Assembly (NCBI RefSeq): GCF_900492205.1
Contig: NZ_UEYQ01000032.1
Span: forward strand, 1-34,160
Origin: Ciceribacter sp. T2.26MG-112.2
Lineage (GTDB): Bacteria; Pseudomonadota; Alphaproteobacteria; Rhizobiales; Rhizobiaceae
Direction of reading: 5' to 3'
Length of the DNA: 34,160 nucleotides
The position numbers and the translations under genes were made by a program. The notes beneath the pieces were generated by a model. The model searched no databases. It saw nothing but the letters and a program-made list of their open reading frames with translations, and was not told the origin of the DNA. This document shows positions 7,814 to 16,732 of the stretch, in pieces (position 1 is the first letter of the stretch; each line of letters opens with the position of its first letter).

Positions 7814-8161
7814 ATGAAGAACGTCGTTTCCCGGCATTCCGGGGCATTGAAGGCAGTAGCCGTCATTTCCTTGGTGGCAGCCCTGCAGGTTGCAGGCGCT
7901 GATCAAGCGCTTGCACAGGCTGGCGGTGGTGGCGGCGGTGCATTCGCCCCCCTTCAGACAGCCGTACAGATGATCGTTGACTTCATCACCGGCCCCTTCG
8001 GACGTCTGATGGCAATCATCGCCGTGATTGGCCTCGGCTTCCTTGCCTTTGCCGGCAGGCTTTCGTGGTTCACGGCCGGAGCCGTCGTCATTGGCATCGG
8101 TCTCGTGTTCGGCGCCCCTGCCATCGTTGACCAGATGATTTCGTCGGTAGGCGGCGGCTGA
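7814..8161 (+). CDS. virB2: VirB2-like major pilin
   Basis: A 115-residue pilin precursor. A long basic signal sequence ends in ALAQA, probably processed before the GGGGGG run, leaving a mature subunit of about 80 residues. Two hydrophobic helices follow (MIVDFITGPFGRLMAIIAVIGLGFLAFA and WFTAGAVVIGIGLVFGAPAIVDQMI) separated by a short polar turn, the classical VirB2 layout. It forms the conjugative pilus. The stop overlaps the virB3 start (TGATG), so the two are translationally coupled. Confidence 0.92.
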   Translation: MKNVVSRHSGALKAVAVISLVAALQVAGADQALAQAGGGGGGAFAPLQTAVQMIVDFITGPFGRLMAIIAVIGLGFLAFAGRLSWFTAGAVVIGIGLVFGAPAIVDQMISSVGGG

Positions 8162-8460
8162 TGAGTGATTTTCAGGACGAGAAGCCAGCTTTGACGCCGT
8201 TGGTGATCGGCTTGACCCGTTCTCCGACGCTATGGGGCGTGCCCTACATGGCGGTCGTCCTGATCATCGGCGTGACAATCATTGGGTGGCTGGTGACGAA
8301 CCATCTGGCGGCACTGCTGATCGCGCCAGCCGCCTACCTTGTCCTTTTCTCGCTTTGTGCCTGGGACAGCAAGATTCTCGACGTTCTGCAGGTCACGTCC
8401 CGCAAGACGCCAAGGACCCCCAACAAGCGCTTTTGGGGCACCAACTCATACGGACCATAG
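8161..8460 (+). CDS. virB3: VirB3-like inner-membrane channel protein
   Basis: A 99-residue protein with an N-terminal LxxxLTRSPTLWGVPY block, characteristic of VirB3, and a hydrophobic hairpin (MAVVLIIGVTIIGWLV, ALLIAPAAYLVLFSLCAW). The C-terminus (KTPRTPNKRFWGTNSYGP) is cytoplasmic and typical. VirB3 binds VirB4 at the base of the secretion channel, and the order VirB2-B3-B4 is kept here. Three bases separate its stop from the virB4 ATG. Confidence 0.92.
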   Translation: MSDFQDEKPALTPLVIGLTRSPTLWGVPYMAVVLIIGVTIIGWLVTNHLAALLIAPAAYLVLFSLCAWDSKILDVLQVTSRKTPRTPNKRFWGTNSYGP

Positions 8461-8463
8461 TAG

Positions 8464-10923
8464 ATGCTGAAAGTCGTCAAGGAAGAGCTTGGGTTTGGGA
8501 AGGTCGCCGGCAACGAGCGACCTATGTCCGTTCACATCCCCTATATGCGGCATGTGTCTGACACGGTCATCGGGCTCGAGAATGGAACCCTGATCAGCGT
8601 CATCAAGCTTGATGGACTGTTCTTCCAGACGGAGGACCAGGCCGAATTGAACATGCGTTCTGTTGTGCAGAACACCATGATCCGAGCACTAGGTTCGAGC
8701 CGCTATTCTCTTTGGTCGACTGTAATCCGTCGTGAGGTCGAGACCGAAATCGGCGGTTCGTTCGATTCCTCCTTCTGCGAGATCCTGAACGATCGCTATA
8801 TGGACCAACTTCGCAAGAAGCGGATGTTCACGAACGAAATCTACCTGACGATCGTGCGTTCGGGCATGAAAGGGGCGCTTGGCCTCGGCGACTCGCTGAA
8901 GCGGATCTTTGAACGCTCGAACAAGGAGGCCAGGGCCCAAGCGACCCGTGAAGACGTGACCGACCTCGAAGAGCTGGTTGGGAACATCGTGAAAGAGTTG
9001 CACAAGTACGGCGCAAAGCCGCTTGGCATCACGTATCGCAAGAAATCAGACGATACCGCGAAAAAGGACATCGATGGAGAAGACGCTAAGGGCGATCCGT
9101 ATTCGGAGCCCTGCGAGTTCTTCAACACGATCCTGACCTGCGGGGTGCCGCGAAAGATGCGGCTTCCGCGCATGGGAATTCGCCACTACGTCGGCACTTC
9201 ACGGCTTCACTTTTCAAAGCGGACGATGCAGGCACAAGCGGCGGTGGAAGAAGATAGCCGCTATGCCGCTCTACTCTCAATCAAAGAATATCCTCCATTC
9301 ACTGGTCCCGGCATGTTGGATGGGTTGCTGCAGGTGAACCACGAGTTCATCCTGACGCAGTCCTTCACCTTTGCAGACAAACCGATCGCACAAGAGCGGA
9401 TCAGCCGCCTTCAACGCCAAATCAAGGCCTCCGACGAAGCGGGTAGTTCGGTCGAATCCGACATCGACTATGCTTTGAACAGCCTCCTCAATCAGGAGGC
9501 TGTATTCGGCTTCCATCATTTTTCGCTTCTGTGCATTTCGCGGGACCTCGAGGGATTAAGCCGTTGCGTGTCGGAACTTGGCGCTTGCCTCACCGACATG
9601 AACATCAACTGGCTCCGGGAAGACCTCAATCTTGAGGCGGCGTTCTGGGCGCAGCTGCCTGGAAACCGCTCCTACATCTCCCGCATCGCCATGCTGTCGA
9701 GCGCCAACTTCTCCGGCCTTTCCTCGATGCATAATTTCGCGACTGGACAAGCGGATCGCACCCATTGGGGCCTGCCGATCACCATTCTGGAAACGACCTC
9801 ACAAACCCCCTACTGGTTCAACTTCCACCGCCGGGATATCGGGCACTTCACGGTGACTGGTCCGACAGGATCCGGCAAGACCGTAGGTTTGACCTTCCTG
9901 CTGGCTCAGGCGATGCGGGTTTCACCCACGCCTCGCGCCGTGTTCTTCGACAAGGACCGGGGGGCTGAGATCTTCGTCAGGGCGATCGGCGGAGCCTACG
10001 AAGTTTTGTCTCCGGGAACGCCCACGGGCTTTAACCCGCTGCAACTGGAAAACACCGGCGAGAACCGGGAATTTCTGGTCCGTCTGCTCAAGGCCATGCT
10101 GCGCGGCGATCGTCGCACCGACTTCACGCAAGAGGACGAGGACACGCTGGAAAAGGCAATCGTCCGGATCATGCAGGAGCCGGCAGCTCAGCGGAACCTC
10201 CCGAATCTTGCCGGCCTCTTGATGGGGCGGTCCAAGGCCGATGCCAACGATCTGTACTCGCGGCTTCGCCCTTGGATCGAAGGCGAAAAAGCCTGGCTGT
10301 TCAACGCGCCCCATGACGTCCTTTCCTTCTCGGGTCACAGCGTCTTTGGCTTTGATATGACCAACATCCTCGGAAACGAGGAGCTAAGAACCCCTGCGCT
10401 GATGTATCTTTACCATCGGCTGGACGAGCTGCTGGACGGTAACCCCGTCATGTTCTTCATGGATGAAGGCTGGCAGCTACTGATGGATGACACTTTCAGC
10501 GCCTTCATCGTCGACAAGATGAAGACGATCCGAAAGCTCAACGGCATCGTGGGCTTTGGTACGCAGTCGGCTGCTGACATTACCAAATCCAAAGCGTCGC
10601 ACACGCTCATTGAGCAATCGGCGACCAACATCCACTTCCCGAACCCACGGGCTGACGAAGAGAGCTACATCAAGCGCTTCGGCCTGACGGTGAAGGAGTT
10701 CAAGTTCATCAAGAACACGCCTCCTGAAAAGAGAACCTTCCTGATTAAGCATGGCAACGACTCTGTCATTGCGCGTCTCGATCTGTCGACAATGCCGGAT
10801 CTCGTGAAGGTGCTTTCAGGACGCAAGGAGACGATCGAGGAGTGCGCGGCACTTCGCGAGCAGTACGGAGACGAACCCGAAAACTGGTTGGCGAAATTCT
10901 GCGGATGGGAGAAGGCCGAATGA
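8464..10923 (+). CDS. virB4: VirB4-like ATPase
   Basis: An 819-residue ATPase that powers pilus biogenesis and substrate transfer at the inner membrane. The N-terminal half is the VirB4/CagE domain. The C-terminal nucleotide-binding domain carries Walker A GPTGSGKT (about 466-473), a KDRGAEIFVRAIGG segment, and Walker B VMFFMDEGWQLL (about 662-673), followed by the ATFGTQSAADI-like block (here GFGTQSAADITKS). Length is normal for the family and there are no frameshifts. Its TGA overlaps the ATG of the following transglycosylase gene. Confidence 0.95.
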   Translation: MLKVVKEELGFGKVAGNERPMSVHIPYMRHVSDTVIGLENGTLISVIKLDGLFFQTEDQAELNMRSVVQNTMIRALGSSRYSLWSTVIRREVETEIGGSFDSSFCEILNDRYMDQLRKKRMFTNEIYLTIVRSGMKGALGLGDSLKRIFERSNKEARAQATREDVTDLEELVGNIVKELHKYGAKPLGITYRKKSDDTAKKDIDGEDAKGDPYSEPCEFFNTILTCGVPRKMRLPRMGIRHYVGTSRLHFSKRTMQAQAAVEEDSRYAALLSIKEYPPFTGPGMLDGLLQVNHEFILTQSFTFADKPIAQERISRLQRQIKASDEAGSSVESDIDYALNSLLNQEAVFGFHHFSLLCISRDLEGLSRCVSELGACLTDMNINWLREDLNLEAAFWAQLPGNRSYISRIAMLSSANFSGLSSMHNFATGQADRTHWGLPITILETTSQTPYWFNFHRRDIGHFTVTGPTGSGKTVGLTFLLAQAMRVSPTPRAVFFDKDRGAEIFVRAIGGAYEVLSPGTPTGFNPLQLENTGENREFLVRLLKAMLRGDRRTDFTQEDEDTLEKAIVRIMQEPAAQRNLPNLAGLLMGRSKADANDLYSRLRPWIEGEKAWLFNAPHDVLSFSGHSVFGFDMTNILGNEELRTPALMYLYHRLDELLDGNPVMFFMDEGWQLLMDDTFSAFIVDKMKTIRKLNGIVGFGTQSAADITKSKASHTLIEQSATNIHFPNPRADEESYIKRFGLTVKEFKFIKNTPPEKRTFLIKHGNDSVIARLDLSTMPDLVKVLSGRKETIEECAALREQYGDEPENWLAKFCGWEKAE

Positions 10924-12011
10924 GGAACAGTCGGACTCTAACGCTGCTGGTTGCAGCCTTGGCTTGTGGAACAGCGCCCCCCGCCTCCTCGCAGGTTCCT
11001 GTTACGGATGGCGCCCTCACTTCAACAGATGCGGTGCGCAATGAAACGACGAAGCAGATCGAAGAAACAGACAGTCGCCGGCACTCCGTGAGCAAGAGCG
11101 TCACCTGCTCGATGTATCGGCCGGGGCGCGGAGGTGACGCCCCCTCGGCAGCACAAGCCAATCCGGAGATTGTCGGGCTCGTGAAGCGAGTGGCGCGTGA
11201 GGAAGGGGTAGACGAAACCCTCTTCATGTCTCTCGTCTACCAGGAGAGCCGGTTCAATCCCTGCGCAAAGTCGCCTGTCGGCGCCATGGGCTTGTCGCAG
11301 CTGATGCCGGGCACAGCCAAGGATCTTGGCGTGAACCCTCACGATATCGAGGATAACCTCCGCGGCGGCGCACGCTACCTGAAGCAGCAGCTCCGTACTT
11401 TCAACGGCAATACCAACCTCGCCCTAGCGGCATACAACGCGGGGCCAGGCAACGTTCGAAAATATGGCGGCATCCCTCCGTTCAAGGAGACGCAGGGGTA
11501 TGTAGCCGCGATCAAAGGCAAGTGGATGCCTCAGTTCGGAGGCTCCGATGTGTCGAACATCCCCGAAAACTTCGGCGGAGGCACGTCGGGCTTTTCAGGT
11601 GCGCGTGACGCAACGATCAACTCAATGGCAACCAGCCAGTCGATTTCCGAAAACAGCGGGAACGTCGCGTCATGGCTTCAGCAACTCGGCCAGATGGAAA
11701 GCGGCACGATCCAAGACAGCTGGGACCATAATTCCGGAGCACGCAATGCGAACCTCGAGATGATGAACCAGGTCATCCGCCTCGGAACAACGATGGCGGA
11801 GCTTATCAATTCTCAAAATGCACTCGATCTGGGCGGGCTCTCAGGCTCTTCGCGGTCCAGCGACTACAAGCGAGACGAGAAAGAAGACGATCGCGAGGTA
11901 GCTGACCTCTGCGACAAGGAACTGCAGCTTGAGTGGAATCCGGAGGAACAGGCCTGCGTTCGAAAACTCGAACCAGAGGCTGACATGAAGCTGATGTTGA
12001 GCACCGAATGA
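10920..12011 (+). CDS. second lytic transglycosylase inside the virB operon
   Basis: A 363-residue exported SLT-domain protein. ATG at 10920 overlaps the virB4 stop (ATGA); the longer open frame from 10842 lies wholly inside virB4 and is rejected. A signal peptide (RTLTLLVAALACGTAPPASSQ) is followed by the catalytic domain (about 80-205) with Glu109 in VYQESRFNP, GAMGLSQLMPGTAKDLG, and LALAAYNAGPGNVRKYGGIPPF. A long Ser/Asn-rich and then charged C-terminus (about 206-363) is unlike VirB1. The GGIPPFKET motif resembles the GGVPPFQET of the virB1 product, suggesting related enzymes, although their tails differ. Either may be specialised for pilus versus channel assembly. Confidence 0.85.
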   Translation: MRNSRTLTLLVAALACGTAPPASSQVPVTDGALTSTDAVRNETTKQIEETDSRRHSVSKSVTCSMYRPGRGGDAPSAAQANPEIVGLVKRVAREEGVDETLFMSLVYQESRFNPCAKSPVGAMGLSQLMPGTAKDLGVNPHDIEDNLRGGARYLKQQLRTFNGNTNLALAAYNAGPGNVRKYGGIPPFKETQGYVAAIKGKWMPQFGGSDVSNIPENFGGGTSGFSGARDATINSMATSQSISENSGNVASWLQQLGQMESGTIQDSWDHNSGARNANLEMMNQVIRLGTTMAELINSQNALDLGGLSGSSRSSDYKRDEKEDDREVADLCDKELQLEWNPEEQACVRKLEPEADMKLMLSTE

Positions 12012-12025
12012 CAAGGAGAACGGCC

Positions 12026-12724
12026 ATGAAAAGAGCATTCCTGACTGCGTTTTCGCTAGCGATGGCGTCTACCGCGCATGCACAGGTTCCCGTGATCGAC
12101 AGCGCCAACCTGAAGATTGCAACGGAAACCTCTCAGACGACCGATCAGATCCTGGATACGAACAAGGAGGTTCTGAAGACGGTAGAAGAGACGCTTAAAG
12201 CCGTCACGGGGGATCGCGGGAGCGTTTCAAATCCCATGCAGAACCTCGCCGTTGGTCAAGGGTTCAGCGTTTCTCAGATGCCGTCACTCGATAGCCTGAT
12301 GCAGGGCGGAGTCCCGAACTTCGGCAACATGGGCGGTGACATCGGGCAGATTGCCACCACCTTCATCAACGGTCTTCAGCTAGTAAAGAACTTGTCTGGC
12401 AAGGCGGACAGCACGTTCTCCGGCGACAAGTCCTACGAAGAGATGATGAAGACCGTCCTTGGAGTTGCTGCCCTAGTCACCGGCTCGCAACAGGCCGTTC
12501 AGTCCCGAACACAGGCATTCCAGCAGGCAGGTCAGCAGATCGGCCAGGCCCAAGACATCAAGGGGTCCATCGATCAGAACACTCAGCTGCAGGTTCAAAC
12601 CGGCCTGACGATCAACGAAATGATTGGCGTGATGAATGGGGCGGTCGGCTCCCTGCAGGCTCAAAACCAGCGCCGCCTTGTCGACATCTCCAATACCAAG
12701 AAGGCGCTGACCTACGGTGACTAA
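12026..12724 (+). CDS. virB5: VirB5-like minor pilin
   Basis: A 232-residue secreted protein. ATG at 12026 is supported by AAGGAG nine bases upstream and a clear signal peptide (MKRAFLTAFSLAMASTAHA). The mature protein begins QVPVIDSANL, a typical VirB5 opening, and is mostly helical with Gln/Asn-rich stretches (TQAFQQAGQQIGQAQ, TGLTINEMIGVMNGAVGSLQAQNQRRL). VirB5 sits at the pilus tip and helps contact the recipient. Its last bases overlap the GTG start of the lipoprotein gene by 8 nt. Confidence 0.85.
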   Translation: MKRAFLTAFSLAMASTAHAQVPVIDSANLKIATETSQTTDQILDTNKEVLKTVEETLKAVTGDRGSVSNPMQNLAVGQGFSVSQMPSLDSLMQGGVPNFGNMGGDIGQIATTFINGLQLVKNLSGKADSTFSGDKSYEEMMKTVLGVAALVTGSQQAVQSRTQAFQQAGQQIGQAQDIKGSIDQNTQLQVQTGLTINEMIGVMNGAVGSLQAQNQRRLVDISNTKKALTYGD

Positions 12725-12953
12725 GACATTTCGAGTGAATGGTTTTGTGCTCCTCTCCGTTCTGGTTGCTGCCGGCGTAACTGGCTGCGCCGGTGCTCCG
12801 AAAGAGAAGACTGCACCATGCAAGAGGCCGGCAAACCTCACATCCTACGCCGAGGATCCGCGACAGGAATGTGGCCCAATGACCAGCGTGAATGGCAACC
12901 CATCGGAAGCGCTGGCGGCGATCGACGCTTTCGCTGCAAGCGGAGAGCAGTGA
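12717..12953 (+). CDS. small lipoprotein, VirB7-like or entry-exclusion-like
   Basis: A 78-residue protein with GTG start. The signal sequence ends in a lipobox, GVTGC, giving an acylated N-terminal Cys24. The mature part is short, with two further cysteines (APCKRPAN and QECGPM). In VirB systems VirB7 is a small outer-membrane lipoprotein that anchors VirB9. In IncW/IncN-type systems a lipoprotein between the virB5 and virB6 homologues is instead entry exclusion (Eex). No other VirB7 candidate is seen between virB6 and virB8, which favours VirB7, but its position fits Eex. I leave both open. Confidence 0.7.
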   Translation: MTKTFRVNGFVLLSVLVAAGVTGCAGAPKEKTAPCKRPANLTSYAEDPRQECGPMTSVNGNPSEALAAIDAFAASGEQ

Positions 12954-12957
12954 CCCC

Positions 12958-13986
12958 ATGAACTTTCTAGGCGGCCTGCTTGAGGCTCTTGAAGATGCAG
13001 GGCGGAATTTCTCCCAACGGGCTTATGAGGTCGTTGGCGACGAGATCATGCCCTTGCTGACGATCATGCTTATTGCCTACGTCGCCTATTACGGACTTCA
13101 ACTCGTCATGGGGACCGCGCGAGTGAGCGTCGGCGAGATCGTCGGCCGGGTCGTGCGGATGATGCTTATCGTCGCTTTCATTGATCAGTGGGGCAACTTC
13201 CAACTCTTCTTTTACGACTGGCTGAACAACACGCCGGAAGACGTGGGGCGGGCGCTCCTGACGGCTAGCAGTACCGGGATAACTGAGCCGACAGACGGCC
13301 TCTCCATGATTTGGGAGACAGCGAATGAGGCAGCAGCAGCATTCGCGGAGCAGTCAGGCTACTTCGCCATTCTCCCGGGCCTTGTAGGGTTCCTGATCAT
13401 GCTGGCGGTTGGGCTGTTCATTGCCGTTGCGCTTGCCATCCTCGTGCTTGCGAAGGTGATGATGTGGGTGCTGCTTGGCACTGCACCAATCTTTATCGCC
13501 TGCCTATTGTTTGATTCCACGCGCCAGTACGGAATGGCTTGGTTCCAGCAGGTTTTGACTTACGCGATTATTCCGCTCTTCGTTTACGTCGTCGCCGCCT
13601 TTCTCATCACGACCATGGACGCTGAACTGCAGAAGGTCGCAGCGGCAGCATCCGCGAACGAGATCCAGCTAGACGATATCTCGGCTTTCGTCCTGATCTG
13701 TGCGGCTGGTGCTTTTGTCCTCTTCAACATCCAAACTCTCGCCCAGGGAATTACCGGGGGCGTGGCAACTGGCGTTGGGCAGATCGCTCGATCGGTTGGC
13801 TACGCGACCGGTGTTGCACTGCCGGCAAGAGCTTTGACCGCGACACGTTCTGTAGCCGGCAGGGCTGGAGAATTAGGAATGGCCGCACGCGCCAGAACCC
13901 ATGCCGGCATGAGGGAAAACATCCAAAACGCCGGTGCAGCAGAAGCGATGCAAAACAGAATTACCAACAACAGTCTGCCCAACTAG
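12958..13986 (+). CDS. virB6: VirB6-like polytopic membrane protein
   Basis: A 342-residue channel protein. ATG at 12958 follows the lipoprotein stop by four bases; a frame open from 12892 is a shadow of that gene. At least five hydrophobic helices are visible, including IMPLLTIMLIAYVAYYGLQLV, ILPGLVGFLIMLAVGLFIAV, ALAILVLAKVMMWVLLG, VLTYAIIPLFVYVVAAFLI and ISAFVLICAAGAFVLFNI. The WVLLGTAPIFIACLLFDSTR segment is typical of VirB6/TrbL. The C-terminus is basic and Ala-rich. VirB6 forms part of the substrate path through the inner membrane. Confidence 0.9.
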   Translation: MNFLGGLLEALEDAGRNFSQRAYEVVGDEIMPLLTIMLIAYVAYYGLQLVMGTARVSVGEIVGRVVRMMLIVAFIDQWGNFQLFFYDWLNNTPEDVGRALLTASSTGITEPTDGLSMIWETANEAAAAFAEQSGYFAILPGLVGFLIMLAVGLFIAVALAILVLAKVMMWVLLGTAPIFIACLLFDSTRQYGMAWFQQVLTYAIIPLFVYVVAAFLITTMDAELQKVAAAASANEIQLDDISAFVLICAAGAFVLFNIQTLAQGITGGVATGVGQIARSVGYATGVALPARALTATRSVAGRAGELGMAARARTHAGMRENIQNAGAAEAMQNRITNNSLPN

Positions 13987-14019
13987 GCAACTGGTGGCGG
14001 GAATTAAGGGCTAGGATAC

Positions 14020-14712
14020 ATGGCAGAGAATAACGATGCTCTCCGGAGCTATTTTCAGGATGGAGACCGTTGGGAACAAGAGATCGTCAAAAAGGCCAAA
14101 CGGTCCAAGGCGTTCGCTTGGCTGATTACGCTGATCTTCGGCGGCATCACGATCCTGTCGCTCTCCGCATTGGTGATGCTCGTGCCCCTCAAGAGCTTCG
14201 AGCCGTACATTGTCGAGGTCGACAAGAACACTGGCTACATTGAGGTCAAAACAGGGCTGACCCGAACATCGAACATCACCGATCAGCAGGCGGTCACTCA
14301 GGCGAATGTTGTCCGTTACATTCGATCCCGCGAGGGCTATGATCCTTTTGCCATCGAGCAGAACTTTGGAATTGCAGCTTTGCTCTCCACCGGCGACGCA
14401 GCGCGCGACCTCCAGGCCCAATGGAGTGCCGCGAACCATGACAATCCAGCTCGCCGGCTCGGCAAAAACAAGTCGATCACCGTTGACATAAAGTCTGTCA
14501 CCTTCCCCAACACGACAACGGCGCTCGTCCGGTTCTCGACGCATGAGCGCTCTGATTCAGACGTCATCACGCGCCATTTCATCTCTATCGTTCGCTATCG
14601 CTACACGGATACGCCTGAGCGCAACGAATGGCGCTTCGAAAACCCGTTGGGCTTCCAGGTTTACGACTACCGCCGTGATCAGGAAACGGTGACCTCGGGA
14701 GGCCAGCAGTGA
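14020..14712 (+). CDS. virB8: VirB8-like assembly factor
   Basis: A 230-residue bitopic inner-membrane protein. A short cytoplasmic N-terminus ends in ERSKAF-like basic residues (KKAKRSKAFAW), then one transmembrane helix (LITLIFGGITILSLSALVMLVPLK, about 36-58). The periplasmic NTF2-like domain follows, with PYIVEVDKNTGYIEV, ANVVRYIRSREGYDPF and a C-terminal NPLGFQVYDYRRDQE, all VirB8 hallmarks. VirB8 nucleates VirB9 and VirB10. Its TGA overlaps the GTG start of virB9. A 33-base gap after virB6 includes an AAGGGCTAGGA ribosome site. Confidence 0.94.
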   Translation: MAENNDALRSYFQDGDRWEQEIVKKAKRSKAFAWLITLIFGGITILSLSALVMLVPLKSFEPYIVEVDKNTGYIEVKTGLTRTSNITDQQAVTQANVVRYIRSREGYDPFAIEQNFGIAALLSTGDAARDLQAQWSAANHDNPARRLGKNKSITVDIKSVTFPNTTTALVRFSTHERSDSDVITRHFISIVRYRYTDTPERNEWRFENPLGFQVYDYRRDQETVTSGGQQ

Positions 14713-15521
14713 AATATGGCTTCCTACTGGCGGCGTCCATCGCCGCTCTCACGATGACTCACGCCTATGCGGCGCAACAGCCCCGCCCTGGCAGTCTGGA
14801 TGCGCGTGTGACCAGTGTTGTCTATCAGCCGAACAACGTCGTGAAGGTGTCTGCGACCTACGGCATCTCGACGATGATCATCTTCGACGAAGATGAGAAG
14901 TTTGAGACGATCTCGCTTGGCGACACCGACAGTTGGCAGGTTGCCCCGTCCGAAAAGGGCAACATCCTTTTCGTCAAGCCGATAGCCAAGGACGTTTCCA
15001 CAAACATGAACGTGGTGACCTCAAAGAGGATCTACTTCCTTGAGCTCAACGACTATGCACCGGAAGCAGGGAAAAAGGTCTTCGGCATTCGCTTCGTTTA
15101 TCCGGAGAAGAACCTGAACGAGTCTCTGCGGAAGGAGGCTGAGTTTCGGGCAGCTAACCCGAACATTTCGAGCATCGACAAAGCGAACGTCAATATTGAC
15201 TACTCTTTCTCGGGCGACGCGGCGCTGAAGCCGACAATGGTCTTCGATGACGGAAAGAAGACCTTTTTCAAGTTCGGCCGAGGGACCGTGCCGGCCATTT
15301 TTGCCGTTCAATCCGACTTCTCCGAGACCCTGCGAAACTTCCGCAAGGAAGGCGAATACATCGTCGTTGACGGCGTAGCCACGCAATACACGCTCCGGGA
15401 CGGAAACCAGTGGACGTGCATTTTCAACCTCCGCAAGCCGGACTTTGCAGCACCTGATCCTGACATCATGGCTCCGAAACCGGATCTTGATGCCAGCAAA
15501 CGCAGGAGGAGCGGCAACTAA
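14709..15521 (+). CDS. virB9: VirB9-like outer-membrane core protein
   Basis: A 270-residue periplasmic/outer-membrane core subunit. A signal peptide (LLAASIAALTMTHAYA) is followed by the N-terminal domain with DARVTSVVYQPNNVVKV and GDTDSWQVAPSEKGNILFVKP, which are conserved VirB9/TrbG/CagX signatures. The C-terminal domain has the VNIDYSF...PTMVFDDGKKTFFKF block that contacts VirB7 and VirB10. The GTG start overlaps the virB8 stop, and the stop codon overlaps the virB10 ATG (TAATG), so virB8-B9-B10 are translationally coupled. Confidence 0.94.
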   Translation: MKYGFLLAASIAALTMTHAYAAQQPRPGSLDARVTSVVYQPNNVVKVSATYGISTMIIFDEDEKFETISLGDTDSWQVAPSEKGNILFVKPIAKDVSTNMNVVTSKRIYFLELNDYAPEAGKKVFGIRFVYPEKNLNESLRKEAEFRAANPNISSIDKANVNIDYSFSGDAALKPTMVFDDGKKTFFKFGRGTVPAIFAVQSDFSETLRNFRKEGEYIVVDGVATQYTLRDGNQWTCIFNLRKPDFAAPDPDIMAPKPDLDASKRRRSGN

Positions 15522-16732
15522 TGAAGCGCAGCCCTGAACTCGACGCAATGGCGGCGGCCGACGAGGCCGAAATCAGCAATCGAAACGTGAAGCGCAATCA
15601 AACGGTCGGCATGGCCGCCCTTTTGATGGCTGGCGTCTTCGCCGCGTACCTGGTGCTCGCGACGTCCGGAGAAAGCCCGCCTGAAAGCCCGCAAAGTGAG
15701 GAGGAGTTCCGTACCACGACCTTCCGGCCGCCCGGTTTCGTGCGCGATGGAGAACCCACTCCCCCACCACCCGAACAGCCTGTCTTGGAACTTCCACCTC
15801 CGCCTCCTCCGCCGCCAGCTCCGCCGGTGGACGTCACTGAATTCAACGTGCCTCCCCCGCCCGAAGTAGCTCAACCGGCGAGCGCCCTTCCGCCCGCCGA
15901 AGAGGTGTTTCCGGAGCGATTTCGGTCAAAGCTAATCACGCTTGACCAGAACCTGGGAGGATCCGCGAATGGTTCGCTCGATGGCTCGAACAGCGGCACG
16001 CCTTTGACCGTCGCTGGCGAGGATCGCAACAGCCAGTACCTGTCCTCAGCGAGTGCGATCGGTGACCGTTCCGCCAAGGCCCGGCAGATTGAGCGCATCG
16101 ACGCCATGATCCCAGAGGGCACGCTGATCCCCGGCATCTTGGAAACGGCGATCGTCAGCGACCTTCCGGGCCAGGTCCGGGCCATCACATCCAAGGATGT
16201 GTACTCCTTCGATGGGCGGCGTGTCCTGATCCCAACAGGAACACGCCTGATCGGAGAATATCAGTCCGAAGTTACGCGGGGGCAGAAGCGGGTCTTTGTC
16301 GTGTGGACGAGGCTGATCCGGGATGACGGCGTGTCGGTGCGCTTGAACTCCATCGGCACGGACAGCCTCGGGCGATCGGGCCTGACGGGTCATGTCGACA
16401 ACAAGTTCCGTGAGCGCTTTGGCGCATCAATCTTGCTGTCGATCGTCGGAGGCGGTGCAAGCTATCTAACCGGATACGGTAGCGACTCCAGCTCCGGAAA
16501 CGATGACGCCGAAAGAGGTGCTGAATTGGCGCGAGAAACGATCGCGCAGACCTTCAGCGACATGGCGAACACGGTCCTTGCCGAAAACCTGAGGATCCCG
16601 CCAACGATCAGCGTACCGCAGGGCGAGCGGATCTTTGTCTATGTTCGCCAGGACCTCGATTTCAGCGCGATGTACGACGATCCTGTCACGGAAGCGATGA
16701 AGGAGATCAAACGTGAACGTTATGGTAGGTAA
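15521..16732 (+). CDS. virB10: VirB10-like core channel protein
   Basis: A 403-residue protein spanning both membranes. The N-terminus is cytoplasmic, a transmembrane helix follows (TVGMAALLMAGVFAAYLVLAT, about 26-46), then a proline-rich periplasmic spacer (about 75-110, several PPPPP runs). The C-terminal beta barrel contains LIPGILETAIVSDLPGQVRAI, GTRLIGEY and SILLSIVGGGASYL, conserved in VirB10. The antenna helices that cross the outer membrane should lie in the last motif region. VirB10 transmits energy from VirB4/B11/D4 to the outer core. Confidence 0.95.
   Translation: MKRSPELDAMAAADEAEISNRNVKRNQTVGMAALLMAGVFAAYLVLATSGESPPESPQSEEEFRTTTFRPPGFVRDGEPTPPPPEQPVLELPPPPPPPPAPPVDVTEFNVPPPPEVAQPASALPPAEEVFPERFRSKLITLDQNLGGSANGSLDGSNSGTPLTVAGEDRNSQYLSSASAIGDRSAKARQIERIDAMIPEGTLIPGILETAIVSDLPGQVRAITSKDVYSFDGRRVLIPTGTRLIGEYQSEVTRGQKRVFVVWTRLIRDDGVSVRLNSIGTDSLGRSGLTGHVDNKFRERFGASILLSIVGGGASYLTGYGSDSSSGNDDAERGAELARETIAQTFSDMANTVLAENLRIPPTISVPQGERIFVYVRQDLDFSAMYDDPVTEAMKEIKRERYGR

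Noticed and set aside
10842..10919. N-terminal extension of the second transglycosylase
   Set aside because: It overlaps the virB4 coding end and places basic residues before an otherwise ideal signal peptide; the ATG at 10920 forms an ATGA junction.
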